From: Alphaproteobacteria bacterium
GTDB lineage: Bacteria > Pseudomonadota > Alphaproteobacteria > UBA8366
NCBI GenBank assembly: GCA_030743445.1
Contig: JASLSL010000173.1
Location: 1 to 9,703 of the forward strand
Length of the DNA: 9,703 bases
Direction of reading: 5' to 3'
The first letter of the stretch is position 1; the number at the start of each line of letters is the position of its first letter. The notes below the pieces were generated by a model. That model made no database searches. It had not been told where the DNA came from and saw only the letters and a list, made by a program, of their open reading frames with translations. Below are positions 1-6,195 of the stretch, one piece after another. Position numbers and translations under genes: made by a program.

Positions 1-127
1 CCGCTCCGGAGGTGTTCGTGCCTGCGCTCACCGCGTGGCCGGCTGCGCAATCCCGACCAGCTCCACCGGCCACGCTGCGGCTGGAACCGAGGCCCACCAT
101 GAACTAACATTCAAACCGGACCACACA

Positions 128-841
128 ATGGGGGCTGGTCACGACGCCAGCGCGTTTTTCACCGCCCGGACACTGAACAACCGGAGCTCGGATCTTATTG
201 ATTTGAAATCGACGATCGATCTCTCGATCAGTGCGGTGCAAGCGGCGATCAACGGCCTCGACTCAATTTCGGAACTGGCCAAGCAGGCCAAGGGCCTCGC
301 CGAGGCCGCGAAGGCCACCGGCAACACCAACGAGCGCTCGACGCTCGCGGTTCAGTTCAACACCTTGCTGACCCAAATCAACCAGGTCACCAACGACGCC
401 AGCTTCAACGGCATCAACCTGCTGAAGGCGACACCGGACAACCTGGAGGTCGCGTTCAACGAGGCCAATACCAGTAATCTGACCATCACGGGTCTCGATT
501 CGACGACCGCGACTTCGGGCATTAACATCGCCGTCGCGGCCAACAACTTCGGCCTCAACGCCAACATCGACACGGCGCTGACCGCGATCGGCAGCGCGTT
601 GACGACTTTGCGTTCGAATGCGGCCACCCTGGGTTCGAACAACACGATCCTGGGCACTCGGTTGAACTTCACCCGAAATCTGGTGGACACCCACGAGACC
701 GGCTCCGGCAAGCTGACGCTGGCCGACCTCAACATTGAAAGCGCCAACCTGCTGGCCCTGCAGACCCGCCAGCAGCTCGGCTTGAACTCCCTGGCACTCG
801 CATCGCTTAGCGAGCAGTCGGTCCTGGCGCTGTTCGGTTAA
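128..841 (+). CDS. Flagellin-like protein lacking a recognisable N-terminal D0 segment
   Basis: From the first in-frame ATG the product is 237 residues. It matches the D1 and C-terminal D0 parts of a bacterial flagellin, the subunit of the extracellular flagellar filament. Residues about 6-20 (DASAFFTARTLNNRSSDL) match the start of D1, and NDASFNGINLLKA near residue 90 is the usual D1 turn. The last 45 residues (ADLNIESANLLALQTRQQLG to LALFG) are a good C-terminal D0 helix. A normal flagellin has about 45 more N-terminal residues with an aliphatic D0 helix and a TGKKVNSA-like segment. These are absent here in all three forward frames of bases 1-140. The frame stays open to the window edge, so a start at GTG 35 or outside the window is possible, but that extension has no flagellin character. 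No other flagellar gene is visible. It may be a 5'-replaced remnant rather than a working filament protein. Family call firm; start and function uncertain. Confidence 0.75.
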   Translation: MGAGHDASAFFTARTLNNRSSDLIDLKSTIDLSISAVQAAINGLDSISELAKQAKGLAEAAKATGNTNERSTLAVQFNTLLTQINQVTNDASFNGINLLKATPDNLEVAFNEANTSNLTITGLDSTTATSGINIAVAANNFGLNANIDTALTAIGSALTTLRSNAATLGSNNTILGTRLNFTRNLVDTHETGSGKLTLADLNIESANLLALQTRQQLGLNSLALASLSEQSVLALFG

Positions 842-850
842 GAATACCGA

Positions 851-867
851 CGGGTCCGCTGGACCCG
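851..867 (+). terminator. Hairpin just after the flagellin stop codon, possible terminator
   Basis: A perfect 7-bp stem (CGGGTCC / GGACCCG) with a 3-base loop begins 10 bases after the flagellin TAA. No T-rich run follows, so this is not a standard intrinsic terminator. It may stabilise the transcript 3' end or be chance in GC-rich DNA. The rest of the 842-986 gap shows only the ribosome binding site of the next gene. Confidence 0.35.
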
Positions 868-974
868 GCACCCGTCCCGATGTCCGGTTCCTCCCGCAAC
901 CTTGCCCGCTATCCGCGCCCGGCCATGGACGCGCGCGGCCCTCGCCGATACCCTTGGCGGCAACGAAGAATCAC

Positions 975-981
975 GGGGAGG
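975..981 (+). promoter_or_regulatory. Ribosome binding site that fixes the amidohydrolase start
   Basis: GGGGAGG lies five bases before GTG 987, which is ideal spacing. The longer reading from TTG 954 has no such site and would add 11 residues that are not part of the family, so GTG 987 is chosen. Confidence 0.7.
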
Positions 982-986
982 GCGCG

Positions 987-2219
987 GTGGAAAACTTGCG
1001 TATCGACGGCGAGCGCCTGTGGGCGAGCCTGATGGAGATGGCCGAGATCGGCGCGACCGAAAAGGGCGGCGTATGCCGCCTGACCCTGACCGATCTCGAT
1101 AGGCAATCCCGCGACCTTTTCACCGAGTGGTGCGAGGCGGTCGGCTGCACCACCACCTATGATGCCATGGGCAACATCTTCGCCCGCCGCCCGGGGCGCA
1201 ATAACGATCTTGCGCCGGTGATGACCGGCAGCCACCTCGACACCCAGCCGACCGGCGGCAAGTTCGACGGCGCCTACGGTGTCTTGGCCGGGCTCGAGGT
1301 GCTGCGCACCCTGCATGACGCCGAGGTCGAGACCGAGGCGCCGATCGAGGTCGTCTGCTGGACCAACGAGGAGGGTTCGCGCTTCGCCCCGGCGATGGTC
1401 GGCTCCGGCGTCTTCGCCGGCGAGTTCGACCTCGACTACGCCCACGGCCGCGCCGACATCGACGGCAAGACCATGGGCGAGGAGCTCGAGCGCATCGGCT
1501 ATAAGGGCGAGGGCTGCGGCGGCCGCGAGGTCGGCGCCTATTTCGAGGCCCATATCGAGCAAGGCCCGATCCTCGAGCGCGAGGAAAAGACCATCGGCGT
1601 GGTCACCGGGGCCCAGGGCCAGCGCTGGTACGAAATCACGGTGGTCGGCCAGGAAAGCCACGCCGGGCCGACGCCGATGGCGATCCGGCGCGACGCGTTG
1701 GTCGGTGCCTCCCGGATCGTTACCGAGGTCAACCGCATCGGCCACGACTACCAGCCCGGGGCGTGTGCCACCTGCGGCATGATCATCTCGAGGCCCAACA
1801 GCCGCAACGTGATCCCGGGCGAGGTGTTCCTGACCATCGATTTCCGCCACCCGGACGACGGTCGCCTCGCCGAGATGGATGCGGAGCTGCGCCGCCTCGC
1901 GGGCAAGATCGCGGAAGACGGCGGCTTGGAGCTGGCGCTCGAGCAAATCCTGCAATTCGATGCCCGGCCGTTCGACGAGGACTGCGTCGAGCTGGTCCGC
2001 CAGGGGGCGGTGCGCGGCGGCTTCCCGCACATGGACATCATCAGCGGTGCCGGGCACGACGCGGTCTACATGGCCGGCGTGGCACCATCGGCGATGATCT
2101 TCGTGCCGTGCGAGGGCGGCATCAGCCACAACGAGATCGAGAACGCCGAGCCCGAGCACCTGGCCGACGGCTGCCAGGTCCTGCTCAACGCGATCTTGGA
2201 GAAATCGGGCGCGAAGTAA
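987..2219 (+). CDS. Zn-dependent hydantoinase/carbamoylase-family amidase (M20)
   Basis: The 410-residue product is a full-length member of the M20 amidase group that includes N-carbamoyl-L-amino acid hydrolase, beta-ureidopropionase and allantoate amidohydrolase. These are cytoplasmic enzymes that cleave a carbamoyl or ureido group, releasing CO2 and ammonia. The two-metal site is visible: His83 in GSHLDT, Asp94 in KFDG, Glu128/Glu129 in TNEEGSRF, His189 in AHIEQGP and His381 in SHNE. The catalytic domain is split, residues about 1-210 and 325-410, around a dimerisation/lid domain that carries GQESHAGPTPM at 221-231. The opening stretch LRIDGERLWASLMEMAEIGA is typical of family members linked to hydantoin or pyrimidine degradation. 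No hydantoinase or dihydropyrimidinase lies beside it, so the substrate cannot be named. The gene appears monocistronic and converges on ctaA. Confidence 0.92.
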   Translation: MENLRIDGERLWASLMEMAEIGATEKGGVCRLTLTDLDRQSRDLFTEWCEAVGCTTTYDAMGNIFARRPGRNNDLAPVMTGSHLDTQPTGGKFDGAYGVLAGLEVLRTLHDAEVETEAPIEVVCWTNEEGSRFAPAMVGSGVFAGEFDLDYAHGRADIDGKTMGEELERIGYKGEGCGGREVGAYFEAHIEQGPILEREEKTIGVVTGAQGQRWYEITVVGQESHAGPTPMAIRRDALVGASRIVTEVNRIGHDYQPGACATCGMIISRPNSRNVIPGEVFLTIDFRHPDDGRLAEMDAELRRLAGKIAEDGGLELALEQILQFDARPFDEDCVELVRQGAVRGGFPHMDIISGAGHDAVYMAGVAPSAMIFVPCEGGISHNEIENAEPEHLADGCQVLLNAILEKSGAK

Positions 2220-2237
2220 GCTCACTATAACTTATCT

Positions 2238-2369
2238 CGTCATCCCGGGCGTCGCGCAGCGACGACCCGGGACCCATTCCGTCGAACACACGAAACGGCG
2301 CGCTGGTGCGGTGGTCTACCGGACTAGGTCCCGGCTCTCTCTCGCTTCGCTCGCTCGGCCGGGATGACG
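2238..2369. repeat. 132-bp imperfect palindromic intergenic repeat
   Basis: The element fills most of the 162-bp gap between two converging genes. Its ends are perfect 11-bp inverted copies, CGTCATCCCGG at 2238-2248 and CCGGGATGACG at 2359-2369. A nested inverted pair lies inside, CCGGGACC at 2267-2274 and GGTCCCGG at 2327-2334. A small hairpin, GTCGC-gca-GCGAC, sits at 2251-2263. The GTCATCCCGG terminus resembles repeats scattered between genes in many alphaproteobacterial genomes (recalled, not searched). Folded as RNA it could act as a two-way terminator for the amidohydrolase gene and ctaA. It contains no convincing coding sequence. Confidence 0.75.
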
Positions 2370-2381
2370 GTGAGGGGGTGA

Positions 2382-3407
2382 CTACGATCGCGCGCGGAGC
2401 ACATGCACCGCCCAAAGCGCCAAGCAGAACAGCGCCACCGCGCCGAGCTGGTGAAGCACCGCGAGCGGGATCGGCACGACCAGCAGCAGGTTCGAAATGC
2501 CGAGCAGGATTTGCAGCGCCACCATGAGAAGCAGCGCGTTCGCGGCGCGCCGTCCGCCGCCCCCGATCCCGGCGCGGCGCGCGGAGAGCCAGAACCAAAT
2601 CACCATCGCCGCCGTCGCGTAGGCCAGGACCCGGTGGTCGAACTGCGCCGTGAGGGGGCTCTCGAAGGCGCCGAGCCACCATGGGCTCGCGTCGAACAGC
2701 CCGGCCGGGACCAGCTCGCCCGCCATCAGCGGCCAGGTGTTGTAGTCCATGCCGGCGCCGAGCCCGGCGACGAGCCCGCCGGACAGTGCCGTCAACGCCG
2801 CCGCCGCCAAGGTGGCCAGCGCGAGCCGGCGCAGCCCCGCGGGCGCGGCCCTGCGCGCCCCGCGGCCCGACATTCCCAGCACCAGCCACTCCATGTAGCC
2901 GAGGATCAGCAGCGCCAATGCCAGATGGATGGTGAGCCGGTACTGGCTGACGTCGTGGCGGTCGACGAAGCCGCTCTTGACCATCCACCAGCCGATCACC
3001 CCCTGCATCGCGCCGAGGACGAACAGCAGGATCAGATGCGGCGCCATCCCTTGCGGCACCCGGCGGCGGATCAGGAACCAAGCGAGCGGCAGGCCGAAGG
3101 CGAGGCCGATCAATCGGCCCCAGAGCCGGTGGACGTACTCCCACCAGAAGATCGTCTTGAACTCGGCCAAGCCCATGCCCGGGTTTTCGAGCCGGTATTC
3201 CGAGGTCTGGCGATAGAGGTCGAAGAGCCGCCGCCACTCGGCCTCGCCCACCGGCGGCAGGGCGCCGATCAGCGGCCGCCACTCGACCATCGACAGGCCG
3301 GATTCGGTGAGGCGCGTGATCGCCCCGATGGCGATCATCGCCACGACCATCAGGAAGCAGACCACGAGCCATAGGACGATCGGCCGCTCGTCCGGCGCGA
3401 CATTCAT
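2382..3407 (-). CDS. ctaA: Heme A synthase, COX15/CtaA family
   Basis: The 341-residue integral membrane protein oxidises the C8 methyl group of heme O to give heme A, the cofactor of aa3-type cytochrome c oxidases. Eight hydrophobic segments can be read, near residues 9-30, 97-113, 122-143, 157-178, 194-217, 258-276, 288-311 and 314-336. The four heme-coordinating histidines are in place: His93 in EYVHR, His161 in TIHLALALL, His258 in FDHRVLAY and His319 in LHQLGA. Glu90 occupies the catalytic position of the ExxHR motif. The only cysteines (17 and 328) lie in membrane segments, so the extracellular Cys pairs of Bacillus CtaA are missing, as expected for the proteobacterial type. ATG 3407 is preferred over an upstream start at 3467, because GGAGA precedes it by 7 bases and the 20 extra residues are unlike the family. 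It is transcribed divergently from the sulfite reductase operon. No oxidase subunit genes are nearby. Confidence 0.95.
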   Translation of the reverse strand: MNVAPDERPIVLWLVVCFLMVVAMIAIGAITRLTESGLSMVEWRPLIGALPPVGEAEWRRLFDLYRQTSEYRLENPGMGLAEFKTIFWWEYVHRLWGRLIGLAFGLPLAWFLIRRRVPQGMAPHLILLFVLGAMQGVIGWWMVKSGFVDRHDVSQYRLTIHLALALLILGYMEWLVLGMSGRGARRAAPAGLRRLALATLAAAALTALSGGLVAGLGAGMDYNTWPLMAGELVPAGLFDASPWWLGAFESPLTAQFDHRVLAYATAAMVIWFWLSARRAGIGGGGRRAANALLLMVALQILLGISNLLLVVPIPLAVLHQLGAVALFCLALWAVHVLRARS

Positions 3408-3414
3408 GCGGCAT

Positions 3415-3419
3415 TCTCC
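3415..3419 (-). promoter_or_regulatory. Ribosome binding site of ctaA
   Basis: On the minus strand GGAGA sits 7 bases before ATG 3407. This decides the start against the reading that begins 60 bases further upstream. Confidence 0.6.
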
Positions 3420-3426
3420 ATGGCGC

Positions 3427-3462
3427 CCACTATAGGGTCGCGGCGACGATCCGACCACTATA
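3427..3462 (-). promoter_or_regulatory. Two TATAGTGG direct repeats upstream of ctaA
   Basis: The 8-mer CCACTATA (TATAGTGG on the minus strand) occurs at 3427-3434 and again at 3455-3462, 28 bp apart. TATAGT matches a -10 box at five of six positions, so these may be tandem -10 elements for ctaA or a repeated factor site. No good -35 box stands at the right distance from either copy. The closer copy would give a leader of only about 15-20 bases. Confidence 0.3.
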
Positions 3463-3475
3463 CACAATATAACTG

Positions 3476-3519
3476 TTCAATAATTATCTTTACACTTTCC
3501 ATAAGTGAATTATATTGAA
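3476..3519 (+). promoter_or_regulatory. AT-rich promoter and dyad operator for the sulfite reductase operon
   Basis: In a strongly AT-rich island, TTTACA (3489-3494) and TATATT (3511-3516) each match the sigma-70 -35 and -10 consensus at five of six positions, with a 16-bp spacer. A start of transcription near 3523 would leave a leader of about 48 bases before the DUF2849 ATG. The spacer holds a perfect dyad, CACTT-tccat-AAGTG (3493-3507). A wider inverted pair, TTCAATA (3476-3482) and TATTGAA (3513-3519), brackets it. This placement suits an operator for a dimeric regulator, perhaps a LysR-type sulfur regulator, but the protein is not identified. Confidence 0.55.
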
Positions 3520-3570
3520 ACTCGATCGACACCGAGACGCCGCATCCGTGCCGGCGATCGTGAGGAAACG

Positions 3571-3870
3571 ATGAGCCTGCAAGTAGTTACCGCCAACCGG
3601 TTGCGCGACGGTATCGTGGTCTATCTCGCCGCGGACGGCGGATGGCGCCAACGGGTCGCCGACGCCGCCCTCGCCCTTGACCAGGGCGAAGCCGAGCGGC
3701 TGATGGCGCTGGCCTCGGCGGCGGTCGAGGCGCGGCTGGTGGTCGATCCCTACCTGATCGAGGTGGTCGAGGACGGGGGCCTGGTGCGCCCTTCGCGCTA
3801 TCGCGAGGTGATCCGCGCGACCGGTCCCAGCGTCGAGACCCAGGCCGATCTTCCGTCGGCGGCGGAGTAG
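3571..3870 (+). CDS. DUF2849 small protein of the sulfite reductase operon
   Basis: The 99-residue acidic soluble protein matches DUF2849, a family of unknown function found just before siroheme sulfite reductase genes in Alphaproteobacteria. Its most recognisable part is residues about 55-90, VVDPYLIEVVEDGG followed by VRPSRYREVIRATGPSV. There is no signal peptide, membrane helix or Cys/His metal motif. ATG 3571 is chosen because GAGG lies five bases before it; a GTG at 3505 in the same frame would start inside the promoter. Its stop is five bases before the reductase ATG, and the reductase's GGAG (3864-3867) lies within its last codons, so the two are probably translationally coupled. In other genomes a siroheme synthase gene commonly precedes it, but here it is first in the operon. 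A helper role for the reductase is inferred from context only. Confidence 0.85.
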   Translation: MSLQVVTANRLRDGIVVYLAADGGWRQRVADAALALDQGEAERLMALASAAVEARLVVDPYLIEVVEDGGLVRPSRYREVIRATGPSVETQADLPSAAE

Positions 3871-3875
3871 AATCC

Positions 3876-5549
3876 ATGTACCGATACGACGAGTTCGACC
3901 GTGACTTCGTTGCCGAGCGCGTCGAGCAGTTCCGCGGCCAGGTCGGTCGCCGGCTTTCGGGCGAGCTCTCGGAAGAGGAATTCCGCCCGCTACGGCTGCT
4001 CAACGGACTCTATCTGCAACTCCACGCCTATATGCTGCGCGTGGTGATCCCCTACGGCATGCTGTCCTCGCGCCAGCTTCGCATGCTGGCCCAAGTCGCG
4101 CGGCGCTACGACCGCGGCTACGGCCATTTCACGACCCGCCAGAACATCCAGTTCAACTGGCCCAAGCTCGAGGAGGTGCCCGACCTCTTGGCCGACCTCG
4201 CCACGGTCGAGATGCATGCGATCCAGGGCAGCGGCAATTCGATCCGCAACGTCACCGCCGACCAGTTCGCCGGCGTCGCGGCCGACGAGGTCGAGGACCC
4301 GCGCGTCTATGCCGAGATCGTCCGCCAGTGGTCGACCCTGCACCCGGAGTTCACCTTCCTGCCGCGCAAGTTCAAGATCGCGCTGACCGGCGCCGGCCAC
4401 GACCGCGCCGCGGTCCGGGTCCACGACATCGGGCTGGCGATGGTCGAGGACGCGGCGGGCGAGGCCGGCTTCGAGGTCATCGTCGGCGGCGGGCTCGGCC
4501 GCACCCCGATGATCGGCAAGACGATCCGCGAGTTCTTGGCGAAGCGGGATTTGCTCTCATATCTCGAGGCGATTCTCCGGATCTACAACCAGTTCGGCCG
4601 GCGCGACAACAAATACAAGGCGCGGATCAAGATCCTGGTCCACGAGCTCGGCGCCGAGAAGTTCACCGAGCTGGTCGAGGCCGAATGGCGCGAGATCAAG
4701 GACGGCACTCTTGAGCTGCCGGCCGAGGAGATCGAACGCATCGAGGCCTATTTCGCCGATCCGCCCTACGAGACCTTCGAGGCCGACGACGCGGGCTACC
4801 TCGCCATGCTGGCGATCGACGGTGCCTTCCGGCGCTGGGCGACGAGCAACCTGTTCCCCCACAAGCGGCCGGGCTATGCCATCGTCAACCTGTCGCTGAA
4901 GCCGCTCGACGGCGTGCCGGGCGACGCCACCGCGGCGCAGATGGAGGCGGCCGCCGATCTCGCCGACCGCTACGGCTTCGGCGAGATCCGCATCACCCAC
5001 GAGCAGAACCTGGTGCTGCCGTATGTGGCGCAGCGGGATCTCCACGATCTCTGGCGGGCGCTCGACGAAATCGGCTTCGCCACGCCCAATATCGGCCAGG
5101 TGACCGACATCATCTCGTGCCCGGGGCTCGACTTCTGCAGCCTCGCCAGCGCCCGGTCGATCCCGGTGGCGCAGCGCATCGGCCGCCGGTTCCGCGATCT
5201 CGACCGGCAGTTCGACATCGGCGAGCTGCACATCAACATCTCGGGCTGCATCAACGCCTGCGGCCACCATCATGTCGGCCACATCGGCTTGCTCGGCGTC
5301 GATCGCAAGGGCGAGGAGTACTACCAGATCACCCTCGGCGGCTCGGCCGACGAGAACGCCAGCCTCGGCGAGATCGTCGGGCCGGCGGTCTCGTACGACG
5401 CGGTGGTCGACGCGATCGAGGCGGTGATCGCCGCCTATCTCGAGCACCGCGAGCCCGACGAGCCTTTCATCGAAACCTACCGGCGGCTCGGCGCCGAACC
5501 CTTCAAGGAAAGCGTCTACGGCAAGGAGAGTGTCCATGACGCTGCTTAA
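3876..5549 (+). CDS. cysI: Siroheme/4Fe-4S nitrite/sulfite reductase hemoprotein (CysI-like)
   Basis: The 557-residue cytoplasmic enzyme carries out the six-electron reduction of sulfite to sulfide in assimilation; close relatives reduce nitrite. The cluster ligands are Cys415 and Cys421 (CPGLDFC), then Cys458 and Cys462 (CINAC), the last bridging to siroheme. Basic anion-binding residues match E. coli CysI by motif: Arg88 in FTTRQN, Arg124 in SIRN, and Lys165 and Lys167 in LPRKFK. Two repeats of the ferrodoxin-like half domain and siroheme domain fill the length. No cysJ flavoprotein subunit accompanies it, so ferredoxin is the likely donor (inference). Ser122 stands where I recall Cys (SGNCIRN) in related alphaproteobacterial enzymes. 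GGAG lies 8 bases before ATG 3876. The gene overlaps the DUF934 gene by 14 bases. Sulfite rather than nitrite is favoured by the DUF2849 and DUF934 neighbours. Confidence 0.93.
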   Translation: MYRYDEFDRDFVAERVEQFRGQVGRRLSGELSEEEFRPLRLLNGLYLQLHAYMLRVVIPYGMLSSRQLRMLAQVARRYDRGYGHFTTRQNIQFNWPKLEEVPDLLADLATVEMHAIQGSGNSIRNVTADQFAGVAADEVEDPRVYAEIVRQWSTLHPEFTFLPRKFKIALTGAGHDRAAVRVHDIGLAMVEDAAGEAGFEVIVGGGLGRTPMIGKTIREFLAKRDLLSYLEAILRIYNQFGRRDNKYKARIKILVHELGAEKFTELVEAEWREIKDGTLELPAEEIERIEAYFADPPYETFEADDAGYLAMLAIDGAFRRWATSNLFPHKRPGYAIVNLSLKPLDGVPGDATAAQMEAAADLADRYGFGEIRITHEQNLVLPYVAQRDLHDLWRALDEIGFATPNIGQVTDIISCPGLDFCSLASARSIPVAQRIGRRFRDLDRQFDIGELHINISGCINACGHHHVGHIGLLGVDRKGEEYYQITLGGSADENASLGEIVGPAVSYDAVVDAIEAVIAAYLEHREPDEPFIETYRRLGAEPFKESVYGKESVHDAA

Positions 5550-6063
5550 GGGCGGCGAGATCGTTGCCGACGAATGGGCGGCAGTCGGCGACGACGATCC
5601 GGTCCCGGCCGGGCCGGCGATCGTGTCGCTCCAGCGCTGGCAGGGCGAGCGGGAAGAGCTGTTGCGCCGCAACCATCCGGTCGGTGTGCGCCTGGCGTCG
5701 GACGAAGCGTCCGGGGCGCCCGGGGCGCCCGGGGTGATCGAGGAAATATCCGCCGATCTCGACCGGCTCGGCGTCGTGGTGCTCGAATTCGCCAGCTTCA
5801 CCGACGGGCGGGCCTACAGTCAGGCCCGGCTGCTGCGCGAGCGTTACGGCTTCGAGGGCGAGGTGCGCGCGGTCGGCAACGTACTGCGCGACCAGTACCA
5901 ATTCATGCTGCGTTGCGGCTTCGACGCCTTCGAGGTCGTGGACCCCGGCAAGTTGGATGGATGGCGCGAGGCGGCGTCGGAAATCGGCGCCTGGTATCAG
6001 CCCGCCGCCGACCGCCGGCAATCGATCCCTGCGCTGCGCCACGCGGCGCGCGGCCGGGCTTAG
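5536..6063 (+). CDS. DUF934 family protein of the sulfite reductase operon
   Basis: The 175-residue soluble protein belongs to DUF934, a family of unknown biochemical function almost always found after cysI and usually before cysH. The conserved core is residues about 90-140, with FTDGRAYSQARLLRERYGF, then VRAVGNVLRDQ and FMLRCGFDAFE. ATG 5536 is chosen: GGAG at 5525-5528 precedes it by 7 bases, and the alternative GTG at 5530 sits on that site. It overlaps the end of the reductase gene by 14 bases, which points to translational coupling. A short GAPGAPG insert near residues 60-66 comes from a 9-bp tandem repeat and is probably a flexible loop. The usual next gene, cysH, is missing; the operon ends in a REP pair. 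The role, perhaps in reductase maturation or electron supply, is inferred from neighbours only. Confidence 0.87.
   Translation: MTLLKGGEIVADEWAAVGDDDPVPAGPAIVSLQRWQGEREELLRRNHPVGVRLASDEASGAPGAPGVIEEISADLDRLGVVVLEFASFTDGRAYSQARLLRERYGFEGEVRAVGNVLRDQYQFMLRCGFDAFEVVDPGKLDGWREAASEIGAWYQPAADRRQSIPALRHAARGRA
5712..5734 (+). repeat. 9-bp tandem repeat within the DUF934 gene
   Basis: The unit CGGGGCGCC occurs twice in full and then as a partial CGGGG copy. Being 9 bp, gain or loss of a unit keeps frame and changes the Gly-Ala-Pro run by three residues. It lies outside the conserved core of the family. Confidence 0.8.
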
Positions 6064-6079
6064 CGCGCCAATGCAGTTA

Positions 6080-6108
6080 CCTCATCCTTCGACAAGCTCA
6101 GGATGAGG
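6080..6108 (+). repeat. REP-like palindrome, copy 1
   Basis: A 29-base palindrome with a perfect 9-bp stem, CCTCATCCT (6080-6088) and AGGATGAGG (6100-6108), and an 11-base loop TCGACAAGCTC. It starts 16 bases after the DUF934 stop, between converging genes, and could work as a transcript end or stabiliser. The CTTCGACAAGCTCAGG core is a common intergenic repeat motif in alphaproteobacterial genomes (recalled, not searched). Confidence 0.8.
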
Positions 6109-6139
6109 TCTTACTTATCGCACCGTGTCGCAATAAAGC

Positions 6140-6168
6140 CCTCATGCTGAGCTAGTCGAAGCACGAGG
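6140..6168 (-). repeat. REP-like palindrome, copy 2, inverted
   Basis: Read on the minus strand this matches copy 1 at 25 of 29 positions. One stem pair is changed on both sides (C-G to G-C), so pairing is preserved. Two further flanking pairs extend the stem to 11 bp with one mismatch (6138-6148 with 6160-6170). With copy 1 it forms an inverted REP pair 31 bases apart that separates the sulfite reductase operon from korB, and it may end transcription from both sides. Confidence 0.75.
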
Positions 6169-6195
6169 GCTAACAATCGATAATAATGGAAAAGC

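Noticed and set aside
851..876. Strong intrinsic terminator after the flagellin gene
   Set aside because: The stem is good but no T-run follows, so it is kept only as a low-confidence hairpin.
909..2225. Long open frame on the minus strand across the amidohydrolase gene
   Set aside because: It is the antisense reading of a conserved enzyme with intact metal ligands. Its product is a low-complexity Ala/Arg/Asp/Val-rich sequence with no recognisable domain, as expected of GC-rich codon shadow.
2403..3374. Long open frame on the plus strand across ctaA
   Set aside because: It is antisense to a clear eight-helix heme A synthase. The product is Arg/Gln/Pro-rich with no family features.
3505..3570. 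N-terminal extension of DUF2849 from GTG 3505
   Set aside because: It would begin between the -35 and -10 boxes and adds residues unlike the family, while ATG 3571 has a well-spaced GAGG.
4557..5801. Open frame on the minus strand spanning the sulfite reductase and DUF934 genes
   Set aside because: It is an antisense shadow crossing two real genes and has no motif of its own.
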